Positions 1-6,616 of a DNA stretch of 14,197 bases are shown one piece after another. The stretch comes from Chitinophagaceae bacterium UBA2467 (GTDB lineage Bacteria; Bacteroidota; Bacteroidia; Chitinophagales; Chitinophagaceae), in the NCBI GenBank assembly GCA_002342205.1, contig DDPN01000049.1, positions 1,483-15,679 on the forward strand. The letters are read 5' to 3'. A program made the position numbers and the translations under genes. Each line of letters starts with the position of its first letter. Position 1 is the first letter of the stretch. A model generated the notes under the pieces. That model had not been told where the DNA came from. It saw only the letters and a list, made by a program, of their open reading frames with translations, and did no database searches.

Positions 1-212
1 TATTCTACTTGCCGACGGATAAAGGAAGTGTCTCGTAGATCGAAGCTATTATTTCGACGAGACGAATAGGGATCACCATACCGGTCGTACAAAGGATAAC
101 GTAAAGTATCGATGGGCAAACGCAGCCAGCTTTCTCCGCTAGCGGAAGCCGATAGCAAGAAACCAACCAGTGACAATAAAAGCCACAACGTATTTGCAAC
201 AACGCGATTCAA
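1..212 (-). CDS. sprA: SprA, cell-surface gliding/T9SS protein, N-terminal fragment
   Basis: This is the first 70 codons of a much longer gene that leaves the window at the left edge. The reading frame opens after an in-frame TGA at 222-224, and the only usable initiation codon before the signal peptide is TTG at 210-212; no ATG or GTG occurs in this frame through the leader. The translation begins MNRVVANTLWLLLSLVGFLL, a signal peptide with probable cleavage after the ASA at residues 22-24. It continues with LRYPLYDRYGDPYS and then FDLRDTSFIRRQVE, which I recognise as the conserved start of mature SprA. SprA is the very large outer-membrane translocon protein of the type IX secretion system, also needed for gliding in flavobacteria. 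It starts 28 bp after the ruvA stop on the same strand, and ruvA-sprA adjacency is common in Bacteroidota. The family call is firm for such a short piece. The TTG start is inferred. Confidence 0.85.
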   Translation of the reverse strand, partial: MNRVVANTLWLLLSLVGFLLSASASGESWLRLPIDTLRYPLYDRYGDPYSSRRNNSFDLRDTSFIRRQVE

Positions 213-240
213 TCGTTCTAGTCAGGTTAGTTTGGGTTAT

Positions 241-822
241 TTAGAGGGACCGAAGTGCCTTTTTAACCAGGTCCTCCACTCCCAATTCGGGATTCGCTTT
301 AAGCGTTTTTTCCACCACCTGGGCAGCAGCCTGTTTAGGGATGCCCAAGGCAGTCAAGGCATTTAACGCATCTTGTTGCAAAGTATTGTTTATCAGGGTA
401 GAATTATTTGTCAGGGGAATGATTTTGGACAGTTTGTCCTTGAGTTCCAGCACCAAGCGTTCTGCAGTCTTTTTCCCTATTCCCTTTATCGATTCCAATG
501 CCTTGACATTAGATTGCACAATAGCAGCAACTAACTCTTCGGGCTTGAGATAGGAAAGCATCACCCGAGCGGTGCTGGCACCCACCCCAGAAACGCTTAT
601 AAGATGTTGAAAAAGATCCCGTTCTGACTTTTCTGCAAATCCATACAAGAGATGAGCATCCTCCCGAACCAGTAAAATGGTATACAAAAGACCCTCTTTC
701 TTATCCTGGATAGTCGAATAGGTATGTAGGCTGATATGCACCTCATAGCCTACCCCATTCACATCAATCCAAACCCAGGTGGGAGATTTTTCTACGAATT
801 GTCCGCGCAAAAAACTGATCAT
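241..822 (-). CDS. ruvA: Holliday junction branch migration protein RuvA
   Basis: RuvA binds the four-way Holliday junction as a tetramer and loads the RuvB helicase for branch migration in recombinational repair. The 193-residue product has the usual length and domain order. An N-terminal OB-fold (about 1-63) starts MISFLRG and contains VNGVGYEV at 21-28. The middle domain has two helix-hairpin-helix motifs, SVSGVGASTA at about 76-85 and SIKGIGKKTAERL at about 111-123. A short linker (about 135-148) leads to domain III (149-193), which begins with ALTALGIPKQ and contacts RuvB. It is transcribed divergently from fabH across a 63-bp gap and is followed by sprA, with which it may be co-transcribed. 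No convincing TAnnTTTG promoter was seen for it; TAACTTGC close to its start is a poor match. Nothing is unusual in the protein. Confidence 0.97.
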   Translation of the reverse strand: MISFLRGQFVEKSPTWVWIDVNGVGYEVHISLHTYSTIQDKKEGLLYTILLVREDAHLLYGFAEKSERDLFQHLISVSGVGASTARVMLSYLKPEELVAAIVQSNVKALESIKGIGKKTAERLVLELKDKLSKIIPLTNNSTLINNTLQQDALNALTALGIPKQAAAQVVEKTLKANPELGVEDLVKKALRSL

Positions 823-856
823 ACCCGCAAGTTAAGCAGTGACCCCTGCTTTACCT

Positions 857-864
857 TAATTTTG
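857..864 (+). promoter_or_regulatory. Bacteroidota-type -7 element (TAATTTTG) for fabH
   Basis: TAATTTTG is an exact match to the Bacteroidota -7 consensus TAnnTTTG and ends 21 nt before the fabH ATG, predicting a short 5' leader of about 15 nt. I see no good TTTG -33 element at the expected distance. The same octamer precedes three other genes in this window. Confidence 0.55.
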
Positions 865-885
865 TCCACTTTTTAACCCTGCAAA

Positions 886-1887
886 ATGAGCCATAAAATT
901 CACGCAGCTATCACTGCGGTTGGGGGCTATGTCCCTGCTGACAAACTCACCAATCAGGACCTGGAAAAAATGGTCGACACCAATGATGAGTGGATCAGAA
1001 CCCGCACCGGAATCACAGAACGAAGAATTTTAAAAGAGCCTGGAAAAGCTACCTCAGATATGATCGTTCCTGCGGTGCAAGAGCTCTGCAAAAAAAGAGG
1101 AATCAGCCCCGAAGAAATAGACTGCTTGATTGTGGGTACTGTTACCCCCGACATGGTTTTCCCGTCTACAGCAAATTTGGTTTGCCATAAAATTGGAGCT
1201 GTGAATGCCTGGGGATATGATTTGTCAGCTGCTTGCTCAGGGTTTTTGTTTGCACTAGCACAAGGGGCTTCACTCATTGAGAGTGGACGCTACAAAAAAG
1301 TGGTAGTATGTGGTGCTGATAAAATGAGCGCCATTGTTGATTATACCGATCGTGCCACTTGTATCATTTTTGGAGATGGCGCCGGCGCTGTTTTATTAGA
1401 GCCAACGGAATCTGCTATTGGATTTATGGATTCAATTTTGAGAACAGATGGCAGTGGCGGACAGTACCTGCATATGAAAGCCGGCGGATCATTAAAACCT
1501 GCAAGTCTAGAAACAGTAACCAACCGTGAACATTATGCTTATCAAGAGGGACAGGCTGTTTTCAAGTTTGCTGTAAAGGGAATGGCTGATGTTAGCGCAG
1601 AGCTAATGGAAAAAAATAAATTGAAAGCGGAAGATATTGCCTGGCTGGTTCCGCATCAGGCTAATTTGCGCATTATAGATGCTACTGCAAATCGTATGGG
1701 CATAGGAACAGAAAAAGTAATGATCAACATTGAGCGATTCGGCAATACCACAGCTGCAACGATCCCACTCTGCTTATGGGAATGGGAGAAGCAACTTAAA
1801 AAAGGGGACAATATTATTCTGGCAGCATTTGGAGGTGGGTTTACCTGGGGTGCCATCTGGATCAAATGGGCTTACGACACTAATTAA
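886..1887 (+). CDS. fabH: 3-oxoacyl-[ACP] synthase III (KAS III)
   Basis: FabH starts type II fatty-acid synthesis by condensing an acyl-CoA primer with malonyl-ACP. The 333-residue product is of normal length and has the full catalytic triad: Cys117 in LSAACSGF, His257 in VPHQANLRI and Asn287 in RFGNTTAATIP. The N-terminus has the family motifs DTNDEWIRTRTGI (31-43) and GTVTPD (84-89), and the C-terminus has the glycine-rich FGGGFTWG. FabH rather than a 3-ketoacyl-CoA thiolase or KAS I/II is clear from the Cys-His-Asn set. It is divergent from ruvA and is followed, 25 bp after its stop, by a PLP enzyme on the same strand. It lacks the plsX/rpmF neighbours often seen for fabH in other phyla. 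The malonyl-ACP supplier FabD lies about 1.7 kb downstream on the opposite strand. Primer preference (straight or branched) cannot be read from the sequence. Confidence 0.96.
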   Translation: MSHKIHAAITAVGGYVPADKLTNQDLEKMVDTNDEWIRTRTGITERRILKEPGKATSDMIVPAVQELCKKRGISPEEIDCLIVGTVTPDMVFPSTANLVCHKIGAVNAWGYDLSAACSGFLFALAQGASLIESGRYKKVVVCGADKMSAIVDYTDRATCIIFGDGAGAVLLEPTESAIGFMDSILRTDGSGGQYLHMKAGGSLKPASLETVTNREHYAYQEGQAVFKFAVKGMADVSAELMEKNKLKAEDIAWLVPHQANLRIIDATANRMGIGTEKVMINIERFGNTTAATIPLCLWEWEKQLKKGDNIILAAFGGGFTWGAIWIKWAYDTN

Positions 1888-1912
1888 ACTTAACTTGTAA
1901 CAAAGCTTGGCT

Positions 1913-3115
1913 ATGAAAAAAAATAATCTGAAGGGATGGGGATCTGTGGCGGTGCACAGTGGACATCAAAAAGACCCCAACTATGCGCACCTTACTCCTA
2001 TTTACGCAAGCAGTACCTACATTTTTGATTCTGCTGAACAAGGGATGCACCGATTTACCGGACAAGAAAAAGGATACATCTATGGACGTTGGGGCAGCCC
2101 TTCGATTACTGAGGCAGAAGAAAAAATTGCTGCTCTGGAAACCTATGGAACTTCAATAGAGGCCACAGCAATTTTACATGCATCAGGTATGGCTGCCATT
2201 ACTACCCTATTGATGAGTACACTTAGCCAGGGAGATAAAATTCTTTCTCATTTTTCGCTCTATGGTGGAACAGATGAATTAGTCCATCGCATTTTGCCAC
2301 GCTTTGGTGTTTCTGCAGTCATTGAAGACTTACGAGATCTTGAAAAAGCAGAATCGGCACTGCGTCAAGACAAAAGCATTAAAATGGTTTATCTGGAAAC
2401 ACCCGCCAACCCAACTATACAATGCGTTGATATTGCTGCGTTAAGTGCACTTGCAAAAAAATATAATTGCATTGTTGCCTGCGATAACACTTTTGCCACC
2501 CCTTATCTACAGCAACCTTTCACCTTAGGCGCTGATTTTATTGTGCATTCCACTACAAAATTTTTAAACGGTCACGGTACGGCCATTGGAGGTGCATTAG
2601 TTGGAAAAGACATAGAGAGAATGAGAGGACCCATTTATAAATTTCATAAGACGACAGGTGCCAACTCTAATGCCTTTGATTCATTTCTACTAGTGCAAGG
2701 CATGAAAACATTAGAGGTTAGAATGGAAAGACACTGCGCTAACGCCGAACAAGTAGCTCGCTTTTTGGAAGGACATAAGAAAGTAAAAAAAGTAAACTAC
2801 ACTGGACTTTCTAGTCATCCCGATTTTGCTATTGCTGCTAAGCAGATGAAACATCCTGGCGCACTCTTGAGTTTTGAAGTGGAGGGAGGCTTACAAGGAG
2901 GTATTCAATTCATGGACAAATTAAATTTTTGCACACGTGCCGTTTCATTGGGCACCTGCGACACATTACTTTCTCATCCTGCTTCCATGACACACTTTAG
3001 TGTTCCCAAAGAAGAAAAAGAAAAATACGGTATTACAGAAGGACTCATCAGAATGCATGTAGGAATTGAAACCGTAGATGATATCATCAGCGATTTAGAT
3101 CAGGCCTTGCAATAA
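1913..3115 (+). CDS. PLP-dependent trans-sulfuration enzyme (cystathionine/methionine lyase family)
   Basis: This belongs to the Cys/Met-metabolism PLP family, which includes cystathionine gamma-synthase, cystathionine gamma- and beta-lyases, O-acetylhomoserine sulfhydrylase and methionine gamma-lyase. I place the start at ATG 1913 (400 residues); an in-frame TTG two codons upstream adds nothing. The PLP lysine is Lys216 in HSTTKFLNGH, with the ring-binding Asp191 in ACDNTFATP, the phosphate-binding SGMAA at 91-95, the YGRWGSPS motif at 57-64, and the carboxylate-binding Arg380 in LIRMHVGIE. At the position of the catalytic Cys of methionine gamma-lyase it reads LYGGT (116-120), so that Cys is Gly119, as in cystathionine lyases. 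The exact reaction is therefore uncertain. A GNAT acetyltransferase follows after 7 bp, so the two are probably co-transcribed. Confidence 0.88.
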   Translation: MKKNNLKGWGSVAVHSGHQKDPNYAHLTPIYASSTYIFDSAEQGMHRFTGQEKGYIYGRWGSPSITEAEEKIAALETYGTSIEATAILHASGMAAITTLLMSTLSQGDKILSHFSLYGGTDELVHRILPRFGVSAVIEDLRDLEKAESALRQDKSIKMVYLETPANPTIQCVDIAALSALAKKYNCIVACDNTFATPYLQQPFTLGADFIVHSTTKFLNGHGTAIGGALVGKDIERMRGPIYKFHKTTGANSNAFDSFLLVQGMKTLEVRMERHCANAEQVARFLEGHKKVKKVNYTGLSSHPDFAIAAKQMKHPGALLSFEVEGGLQGGIQFMDKLNFCTRAVSLGTCDTLLSHPASMTHFSVPKEEKEKYGITEGLIRMHVGIETVDDIISDLDQALQ

Positions 3116-3122
3116 CTAAAGA

Positions 3123-3578
3123 ATGGAAATTAAAATACGAAGAGCAGAATCCAAAGACTGTCCACGCTTGCTGGAACTGATTCATGAATTAGCCGTTTAC
3201 GAAAAAGCCCCGCAAGAGGTGACTGTTTCATTGGAGCATTTTGAAAAAAGTGGTTTTGGAGAACAGCCTGTATGGTGGGCCTTTGTGGCAGAAGACGAAA
3301 AAGGGATACAAGGATTTGCGCTCTATTACATTCGTTATTCTACCTGGAAAGGACAAACCTTATATCTGGAAGACATTATTGTTACAGCTGAAAGAAGAGG
3401 CGAAGGAATTGGAGGAAAATTATTTGAACAAATTTTAGCAGAAGCAAAAGAAAGAAAATTAGTACGCGTGGTTTGGCAAGTATTAGAATGGAACGAACCT
3501 GCCATCAACTTTTACAAAAAATACAAGGCCTCCTTGGATCCAGAATGGATCAATGGTGCCATTGAAATTAAGTGTTAA
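3123..3578 (+). CDS. GNAT N-acetyltransferase, spermidine/spermine acetyltransferase type
   Basis: This 151-residue product is a GNAT-fold acetyltransferase that moves an acetyl group from acetyl-CoA to an amine. It resembles the diamine/spermidine N1-acetyltransferase (SSAT) subgroup along its length: IRRAESKDC near the start, LIHELAVYEKAP (19-30), GFGEQPVWWA (44-53), YLEDIIV (81-87, with the acidic Glu83/Asp84), the acetyl-CoA-binding loop RRGEGIGG (91-98), and WNEPAINFY (123-131), whose Tyr131 matches the SSAT general acid. The C-terminus is shorter than in animal SSAT. Substrate is inferred from subgroup only; bacterial members also acetylate thialysine or other small amines. It lies 7 bp after the trans-sulfuration enzyme. 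Its TAA stop interlocks with the stop of convergent fabD: the two genes share 3575-3578. Confidence 0.85.
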   Translation: MEIKIRRAESKDCPRLLELIHELAVYEKAPQEVTVSLEHFEKSGFGEQPVWWAFVAEDEKGIQGFALYYIRYSTWKGQTLYLEDIIVTAERRGEGIGGKLFEQILAEAKERKLVRVVWQVLEWNEPAINFYKKYKASLDPEWINGAIEIKC

Positions 3579-4453
3579 GCCACCCCAGCTACAACGGCTT
3601 CTTTATATATTTTCTGAACCAGTCCCTGTAATACTTTACCAGGACCTACTTCGGTAAAATGTGTTGCACCATCTGCAACCATTGCCTGTACACTCTGCGT
3701 CCATTTAACAGGCCCTGTCAACTGATTAATAAGATTTTCTTTTATTTCATCGGGACTAACCACTGCCCTTGCAACTACATTTTGATAAACAGGACAGGCA
3801 GGAGTATGAAAGTTTGATTGTTGTATTGCGCCGCGCAGCTCATCTTCGGCTGCTTTCATAAGGGGAGAGTGAAATGCTCCACCCACAGGTAATACCAATG
3901 CACGTTTAGCGCCTGCTTCCTTAAGTGCCGCACACGCCAACTCGATGCCTTTTACAGATCCGCTAATCACCAACTGACCCGGACAATTATAATTGGCAGG
4001 CACTACCACGTCCTGAATTCCAGCACAAACAGCACCCACTTTTTCATCATCTAAACCTAGTATAGCAGCCATTGTTCCAGGTTGTATCTCGCAAGCCTTT
4101 TGCATTGCATTAGCTCGAGCTGCTACCAGACGCAATCCATCCTCAAAAGATAACGCACCCGCTGCTACCAACGCAGAAAATTCTCCTAACGAATGCCCTG
4201 CTACCATATCAGGTTTTGGATTTTCCAAGGTGATATAGGCAAGAATGGAATGTAAGAAAATAGCGGGCTGTGTCACATCTGTTCTGCGAAGATCCTCTTC
4301 AGTACCATTGAACATAATGGAAGAGAGATCAAAACCTAAGAGCGCATTGGCTTGCTGAACCAAGTTGCGCGCTTTTTCATGCTGCTCTACAATTGTTTTT
4401 GCCATACCCGGAAACTGAGAACCCTGTCCGGGAAATACATACGCGTGCTTCAT
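3575..4453 (-). CDS. fabD: Malonyl-CoA:ACP transacylase
   Basis: FabD transfers malonyl from CoA to acyl carrier protein to feed fatty-acid elongation. The 292-residue product has the nucleophile Ser88 in GHSLGEFS (86-93), the malonate-binding Arg113 in AARANAMQ, the catalytic His195 in GGAFHSPLM, and the N-terminal oxyanion-loop motif FPGQGSQFPGM (7-17). The length is normal and there are no extra domains, so this is a stand-alone transacylase and not a polyketide synthase piece. It is the last gene of a minus-strand cluster, 10 bp downstream of folE. Co-transcription with pterin genes is inferred from spacing only and has no obvious metabolic logic. Its stop codon overlaps the stop of the convergent acetyltransferase by 4 bp, leaving no intergenic space for a terminator. 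Confidence 0.96.
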   Translation of the reverse strand: MKHAYVFPGQGSQFPGMAKTIVEQHEKARNLVQQANALLGFDLSSIMFNGTEEDLRRTDVTQPAIFLHSILAYITLENPKPDMVAGHSLGEFSALVAAGALSFEDGLRLVAARANAMQKACEIQPGTMAAILGLDDEKVGAVCAGIQDVVVPANYNCPGQLVISGSVKGIELACAALKEAGAKRALVLPVGGAFHSPLMKAAEDELRGAIQQSNFHTPACPVYQNVVARAVVSPDEIKENLINQLTGPVKWTQSVQAMVADGATHFTEVGPGKVLQGLVQKIYKEAVVAGVA

Positions 4454-4463
4454 AGAATTATTT

Positions 4464-5060
4464 TCAACTTAATCTGGTTCCGATTAATCGCATAAACTCA
4501 CTGCGGGTAGAATTTTTATGAAACTCTCCATCAAATGCAGAAGTAGTAGTTACAGAATTCTGTTTTTGTACACCACGCATCATCATACACAAATGCTGTG
4601 CCTCTACTACTACCGCAACACCAAGTGGATTTAATGTGTCTTTAATCGCATCGCGGATTTGCATCGTAAGACGCTCCTGCACTTGTAAACGACGAGAAAA
4701 TACATCAACCACCCGTGCCACTTTACTCAATCCTGTAATCCAACCATTGGGAATATAGGCAACGTGTGCTTTACCAAAAAATGGCAACATATGATGCTCG
4801 CACATACTATAAAGTTCGATATCCTTCACCACAATCATTTCACTAACATCTTCGTGAAACTTTGCTGAATTAAGAATGGCATGCGCATCTAACTGATACC
4901 CCTGCGTCATGTATTGCATCGCTTTGGCAACACGCTCCGGGGTCTTTAGCAACCCTTCGCGTTCTGGGTCCTCACCGAGCCAGGAAATTGCTTCTTTATA
5001 ACTTTTAGTGAGCGCCTGTGTAGATTTCTCATCAAACTGCTCGGTTTTTTTGTATGCCAT
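4464..5060 (-). CDS. folE: GTP cyclohydrolase I
   Basis: FolE converts GTP to 7,8-dihydroneopterin triphosphate, the first step to folate, biopterin-type pterins and queuosine. The 198-residue product shows the zinc ligands Cys87 and His90 in the CEHHMLPF motif and Cys158 in QHLCMMMRG, with catalytic His89 and His156. The family motif QVQERLT is at 126-132 and the GTP-binding segment around QKQNSVTTTS is at 165-174. This is the classic zinc type, not FolE2. It lies 9 bp after the stop of a 6-pyruvoyl-tetrahydropterin synthase-like gene and 10 bp before fabD. Two PTPS-like paralogues sit directly upstream, so the FolE product is very likely the substrate of one or both of them. Confidence 0.97.
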   Translation of the reverse strand: MAYKKTEQFDEKSTQALTKSYKEAISWLGEDPEREGLLKTPERVAKAMQYMTQGYQLDAHAILNSAKFHEDVSEMIVVKDIELYSMCEHHMLPFFGKAHVAYIPNGWITGLSKVARVVDVFSRRLQVQERLTMQIRDAIKDTLNPLGVAVVVEAQHLCMMMRGVQKQNSVTTTSAFDGEFHKNSTRSEFMRLIGTRLS

Positions 5061-5069
5061 AGTATTTAT

Positions 5070-5483
5070 TTAAGCGGGATATTCCACAAAGTTGCGGGGT
5101 GTTTCATATAATCGAACCTGAAGGTCTAATTTGTTTTCCAAATGCGGACGCAACAAGTTAAAAATAACAACAGCAATGTTTTCGGCAGTTGGGTTTAACG
5201 AACGAAATTCAACCGTATCCAGATTTAAATTTCGATGATCGAACCGCGCAACAATTTCTCGCTGGATGAGATCGCTCAACAGCTTCATATCAATCACATA
5301 TCCCGTTTCAGGATCAGGTTCGCCTATAACTTTTACAATGAGTTCGTAATTATGACCATGATAATTAGGTAGTGCACATTTGCCAAATACACGCTCATTC
5401 TCTTCAACAGACCAGGTGGGATTAGCCAGACGATGCGCTGCATTAAAATGTTCCTTTCGATAGACTGCTACTTTATTCGCCAT
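5070..5483 (-). CDS. 6-pyruvoyl-tetrahydropterin synthase / QueD-like protein, second copy
   Basis: This is a tunnelling-fold pterin enzyme of the PTPS/QueD family, which acts on dihydroneopterin triphosphate to give 6-pyruvoyl- or 6-carboxy-tetrahydropterin. The 137-residue product has the three zinc histidines His17 (FNAAHRL), His42 and His44 (YHGHNYEL), the catalytic Cys36 (FGKCALPN), the Asp82-His83 pair (FDHRNLNLD) and the substrate-anchoring Glu127 (LYETPRNF). The six-residue Cys-to-HGH spacing and the YETP motif resemble the animal-type PTPS more than E. coli QueD. Its start overlaps the stop of the upstream paralogue by 11 bp, so the pair is surely translated from one mRNA. Whether it makes a biopterin-type product or the queuosine precursor cannot be decided, because neither queE/queC nor a sepiapterin reductase is in the window. 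Confidence 0.9.
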   Translation of the reverse strand: MANKVAVYRKEHFNAAHRLANPTWSVEENERVFGKCALPNYHGHNYELIVKVIGEPDPETGYVIDMKLLSDLIQREIVARFDHRNLNLDTVEFRSLNPTAENIAVVIFNLLRPHLENKLDLQVRLYETPRNFVEYPA

Positions 5484-5883
5484 AATACTCGATATAAATT
5501 TTAGGCGTTTCTACCAGTTTGACGCAGTGCAACTGTACACGCTGCGGAAGACCTGGCAATAACTCCTGCCAAATGCCCATCACCAAATTCTCAATTGAAC
5601 AAAGCTTTCCGTGCATAAAGTCAACATCAAGGTTGAGATTTCGATGATCCAATTTTTCAATTACTCTTTCCTTAATAACCAGTGATAATTTTTTTGCATC
5701 AAAAATAAATCCGGTTTCGGGGTCAGGCAACCCTTTTACCGTAACGTACAACTCAAAATTGTGACCATGCCAATTAGTATTTGCACACTTCCCAAAAACT
5801 TCCTCGTTTTTTTCAGTTGTCCAGTCAGGATTAAATAATCGATGTGCAGCATTGAAATGCTCTATTCGTGTCAAGTAAACCAT
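5473..5883 (-). CDS. 6-pyruvoyl-tetrahydropterin synthase / QueD-like protein, first copy
   Basis: This is the first gene of the pterin cluster and a paralogue of the next gene. The 136 residues keep every key position: zinc ligands His14 (FNAAHRLF), His39 and His41 (WHGHNFEL), catalytic Cys33 (FGKCANTN), Asp79-His80 (LDHRNLNLD) and Glu125 (LVETPKIY). Like animal PTPS it ends in a YxGE-type tail (YYGE). The two copies agree closely around the active site but differ after DHRNLNLD (residues 87-120), where this copy reads HGKLCSIENL and the other LNPTAENI, the latter closer to the usual PTxEN motif. Both look catalytically competent, so specialisation to different products or substrates is possible. 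A full TAnnTTTG element lies 50 bp upstream in the divergent region shared with mqnB. Confidence 0.9.
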   Translation of the reverse strand: MVYLTRIEHFNAAHRLFNPDWTTEKNEEVFGKCANTNWHGHNFELYVTVKGLPDPETGFIFDAKKLSLVIKERVIEKLDHRNLNLDVDFMHGKLCSIENLVMGIWQELLPGLPQRVQLHCVKLVETPKIYIEYYGE

Positions 5884-5933
5884 GCTTTACTTTTTTCTTC
5901 CCTACAGCATTGGGCGAAGGAAGGGGTAAGAGG

Positions 5934-5941
5934 CAAAGTTA
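5934..5941 (-). promoter_or_regulatory. Bacteroidota-type -7 element (TAACTTTG) for the pterin cluster
   Basis: Read on the minus strand this is TAACTTTG, an exact match to TAnnTTTG, 50 bp before the first PTPS-like gene. It would drive the two PTPS-like genes, folE and perhaps fabD. No clear -33 TTTG is visible. Confidence 0.45.
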
Positions 5942-5956
5942 GCCTTATTAAGCTAA
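5939..5956. repeat. Inverted repeat TTAGC-N8-GCTAA in a divergent promoter region
   Basis: Five-base arms TTAGC and GCTAA flank 8 bp, and a second small dyad CTTA-T-TAAG sits inside (5944-5952). The repeat overlaps the last bases of the minus-strand TAACTTTG element and the first bases of the plus-strand TAATTTTA element, so a protein bound here could affect both transcription units. Arms this short can arise by chance. Confidence 0.3.
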
Positions 5957-5961
5957 TTTTA
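5954..5961 (+). promoter_or_regulatory. Possible -7 element (TAATTTTA) for mqnB-mqnD
   Basis: TAATTTTA matches TAnnTTTG at all fixed positions but the last and ends only 4 nt before the mqnB ATG. If it is used, transcription would begin at or beside the start codon. It is the only candidate in the 82-bp divergent gap on this strand. Confidence 0.3.
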
Positions 5962-5965
5962 GGGT

Positions 5966-6616
5966 ATGAATTGCCTGATTATTGCCGCGACCCCTATTGA
6001 GATTGCACCCTTTATACGTGCATTGCAAAAAGGGGCAGTAACTTCAAAAAAATGGGAAGTAGATGTTCTAATCACAGGCATCGGACTCTTGGCTACTTCT
6101 TACTCACTTCAGAAGCAACTACAATTAAAAAGACCTGATTTGATTATTCAGGCTGGTGTAGGAGGATGTTTCAAAAAAGAATTTCCATTGGGGAAAGTGG
6201 TGCTTATTAAAAAAGAAACCATTGCAGACCAAAGTGTCATTGAACTGAATGCACTTAAGACACTTTTTGACTTGAAGTTGGTTCCTGCCAATCAATTCCC
6301 TTATAAAAAAGGATGGCTCGAAAACAATAACCCTTTATTAAAAAAAGTACGTCTTCCAAAAGTCACAGGCATTTCAGTCAACGAAATAACCACCGATAAA
6401 AAAAAGGTGCGTTTTTACCAGGAGCAGTTCAATCCAATAATTGAATCAATGGAAGGAGCTGCCTTACATTATATCGGTTTACAAGAAAACATTCCTTTTC
6501 TACAAATCAGAAGCTGTAGTAATTACATCGCAGAAAGAAATAAGAAAAATTGGAATATGAAGGATGCGATTCAGCAGTTGAACGTGGAGTTATTGAAACT
6601 AGTTGCCGCACTATGA
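5966..6616 (+). CDS. mqnB: Futalosine hydrolase
   Basis: MqnB removes hypoxanthine from futalosine to give dehypoxanthine futalosine in the menaquinone route that starts from chorismate without isochorismate. The 216-residue protein is a nucleoside phosphorylase/hydrolase-fold enzyme: an N-terminal strand MNCLIIAATPIEIAPF, the GIGLLATSYSL segment (38-48), the QAGVGGCF loop (62-69), the substrate-binding ESMEGAALHY motif (about 159-168), and SNYIAERNKKNW near the C-terminus, which resembles the SNYV-RDKSKW-like segment of futalosine hydrolases rather than the SD motif of MTA/SAH nucleosidase. The identification is strengthened by mqnD, which starts inside its stop codon (ATGA overlap). The gene is divergent from the pterin cluster. 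Because the upstream gap is only 82 bp and the -7-like element abuts the ATG, the mRNA may be almost leaderless. Confidence 0.93.
   Translation: MNCLIIAATPIEIAPFIRALQKGAVTSKKWEVDVLITGIGLLATSYSLQKQLQLKRPDLIIQAGVGGCFKKEFPLGKVVLIKKETIADQSVIELNALKTLFDLKLVPANQFPYKKGWLENNNPLLKKVRLPKVTGISVNEITTDKKKVRFYQEQFNPIIESMEGAALHYIGLQENIPFLQIRSCSNYIAERNKKNWNMKDAIQQLNVELLKLVAAL

Noticed and set aside
5..202. Minus-strand 65-residue ORF at the left edge
   Set aside because: It is the sprA region in the wrong frame; the correct frame reads as the SprA leader and N-terminus.
1907..1912. TTG start for the PLP enzyme two codons before ATG 1913
   Set aside because: It adds only two residues, and ATG is available directly after it.
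3560..3600. Possible rho-independent terminator between the acetyltransferase and fabD
   Set aside because: The stops overlap and I see no GC-rich stem followed by a T run on either strand.
6550..6612. Upstream start for mqnD at 6550
   Set aside because: The first 21 residues lie inside mqnB and do not belong to the family; ATG 6613 gives the conserved N-terminus and an ATGA overlap.
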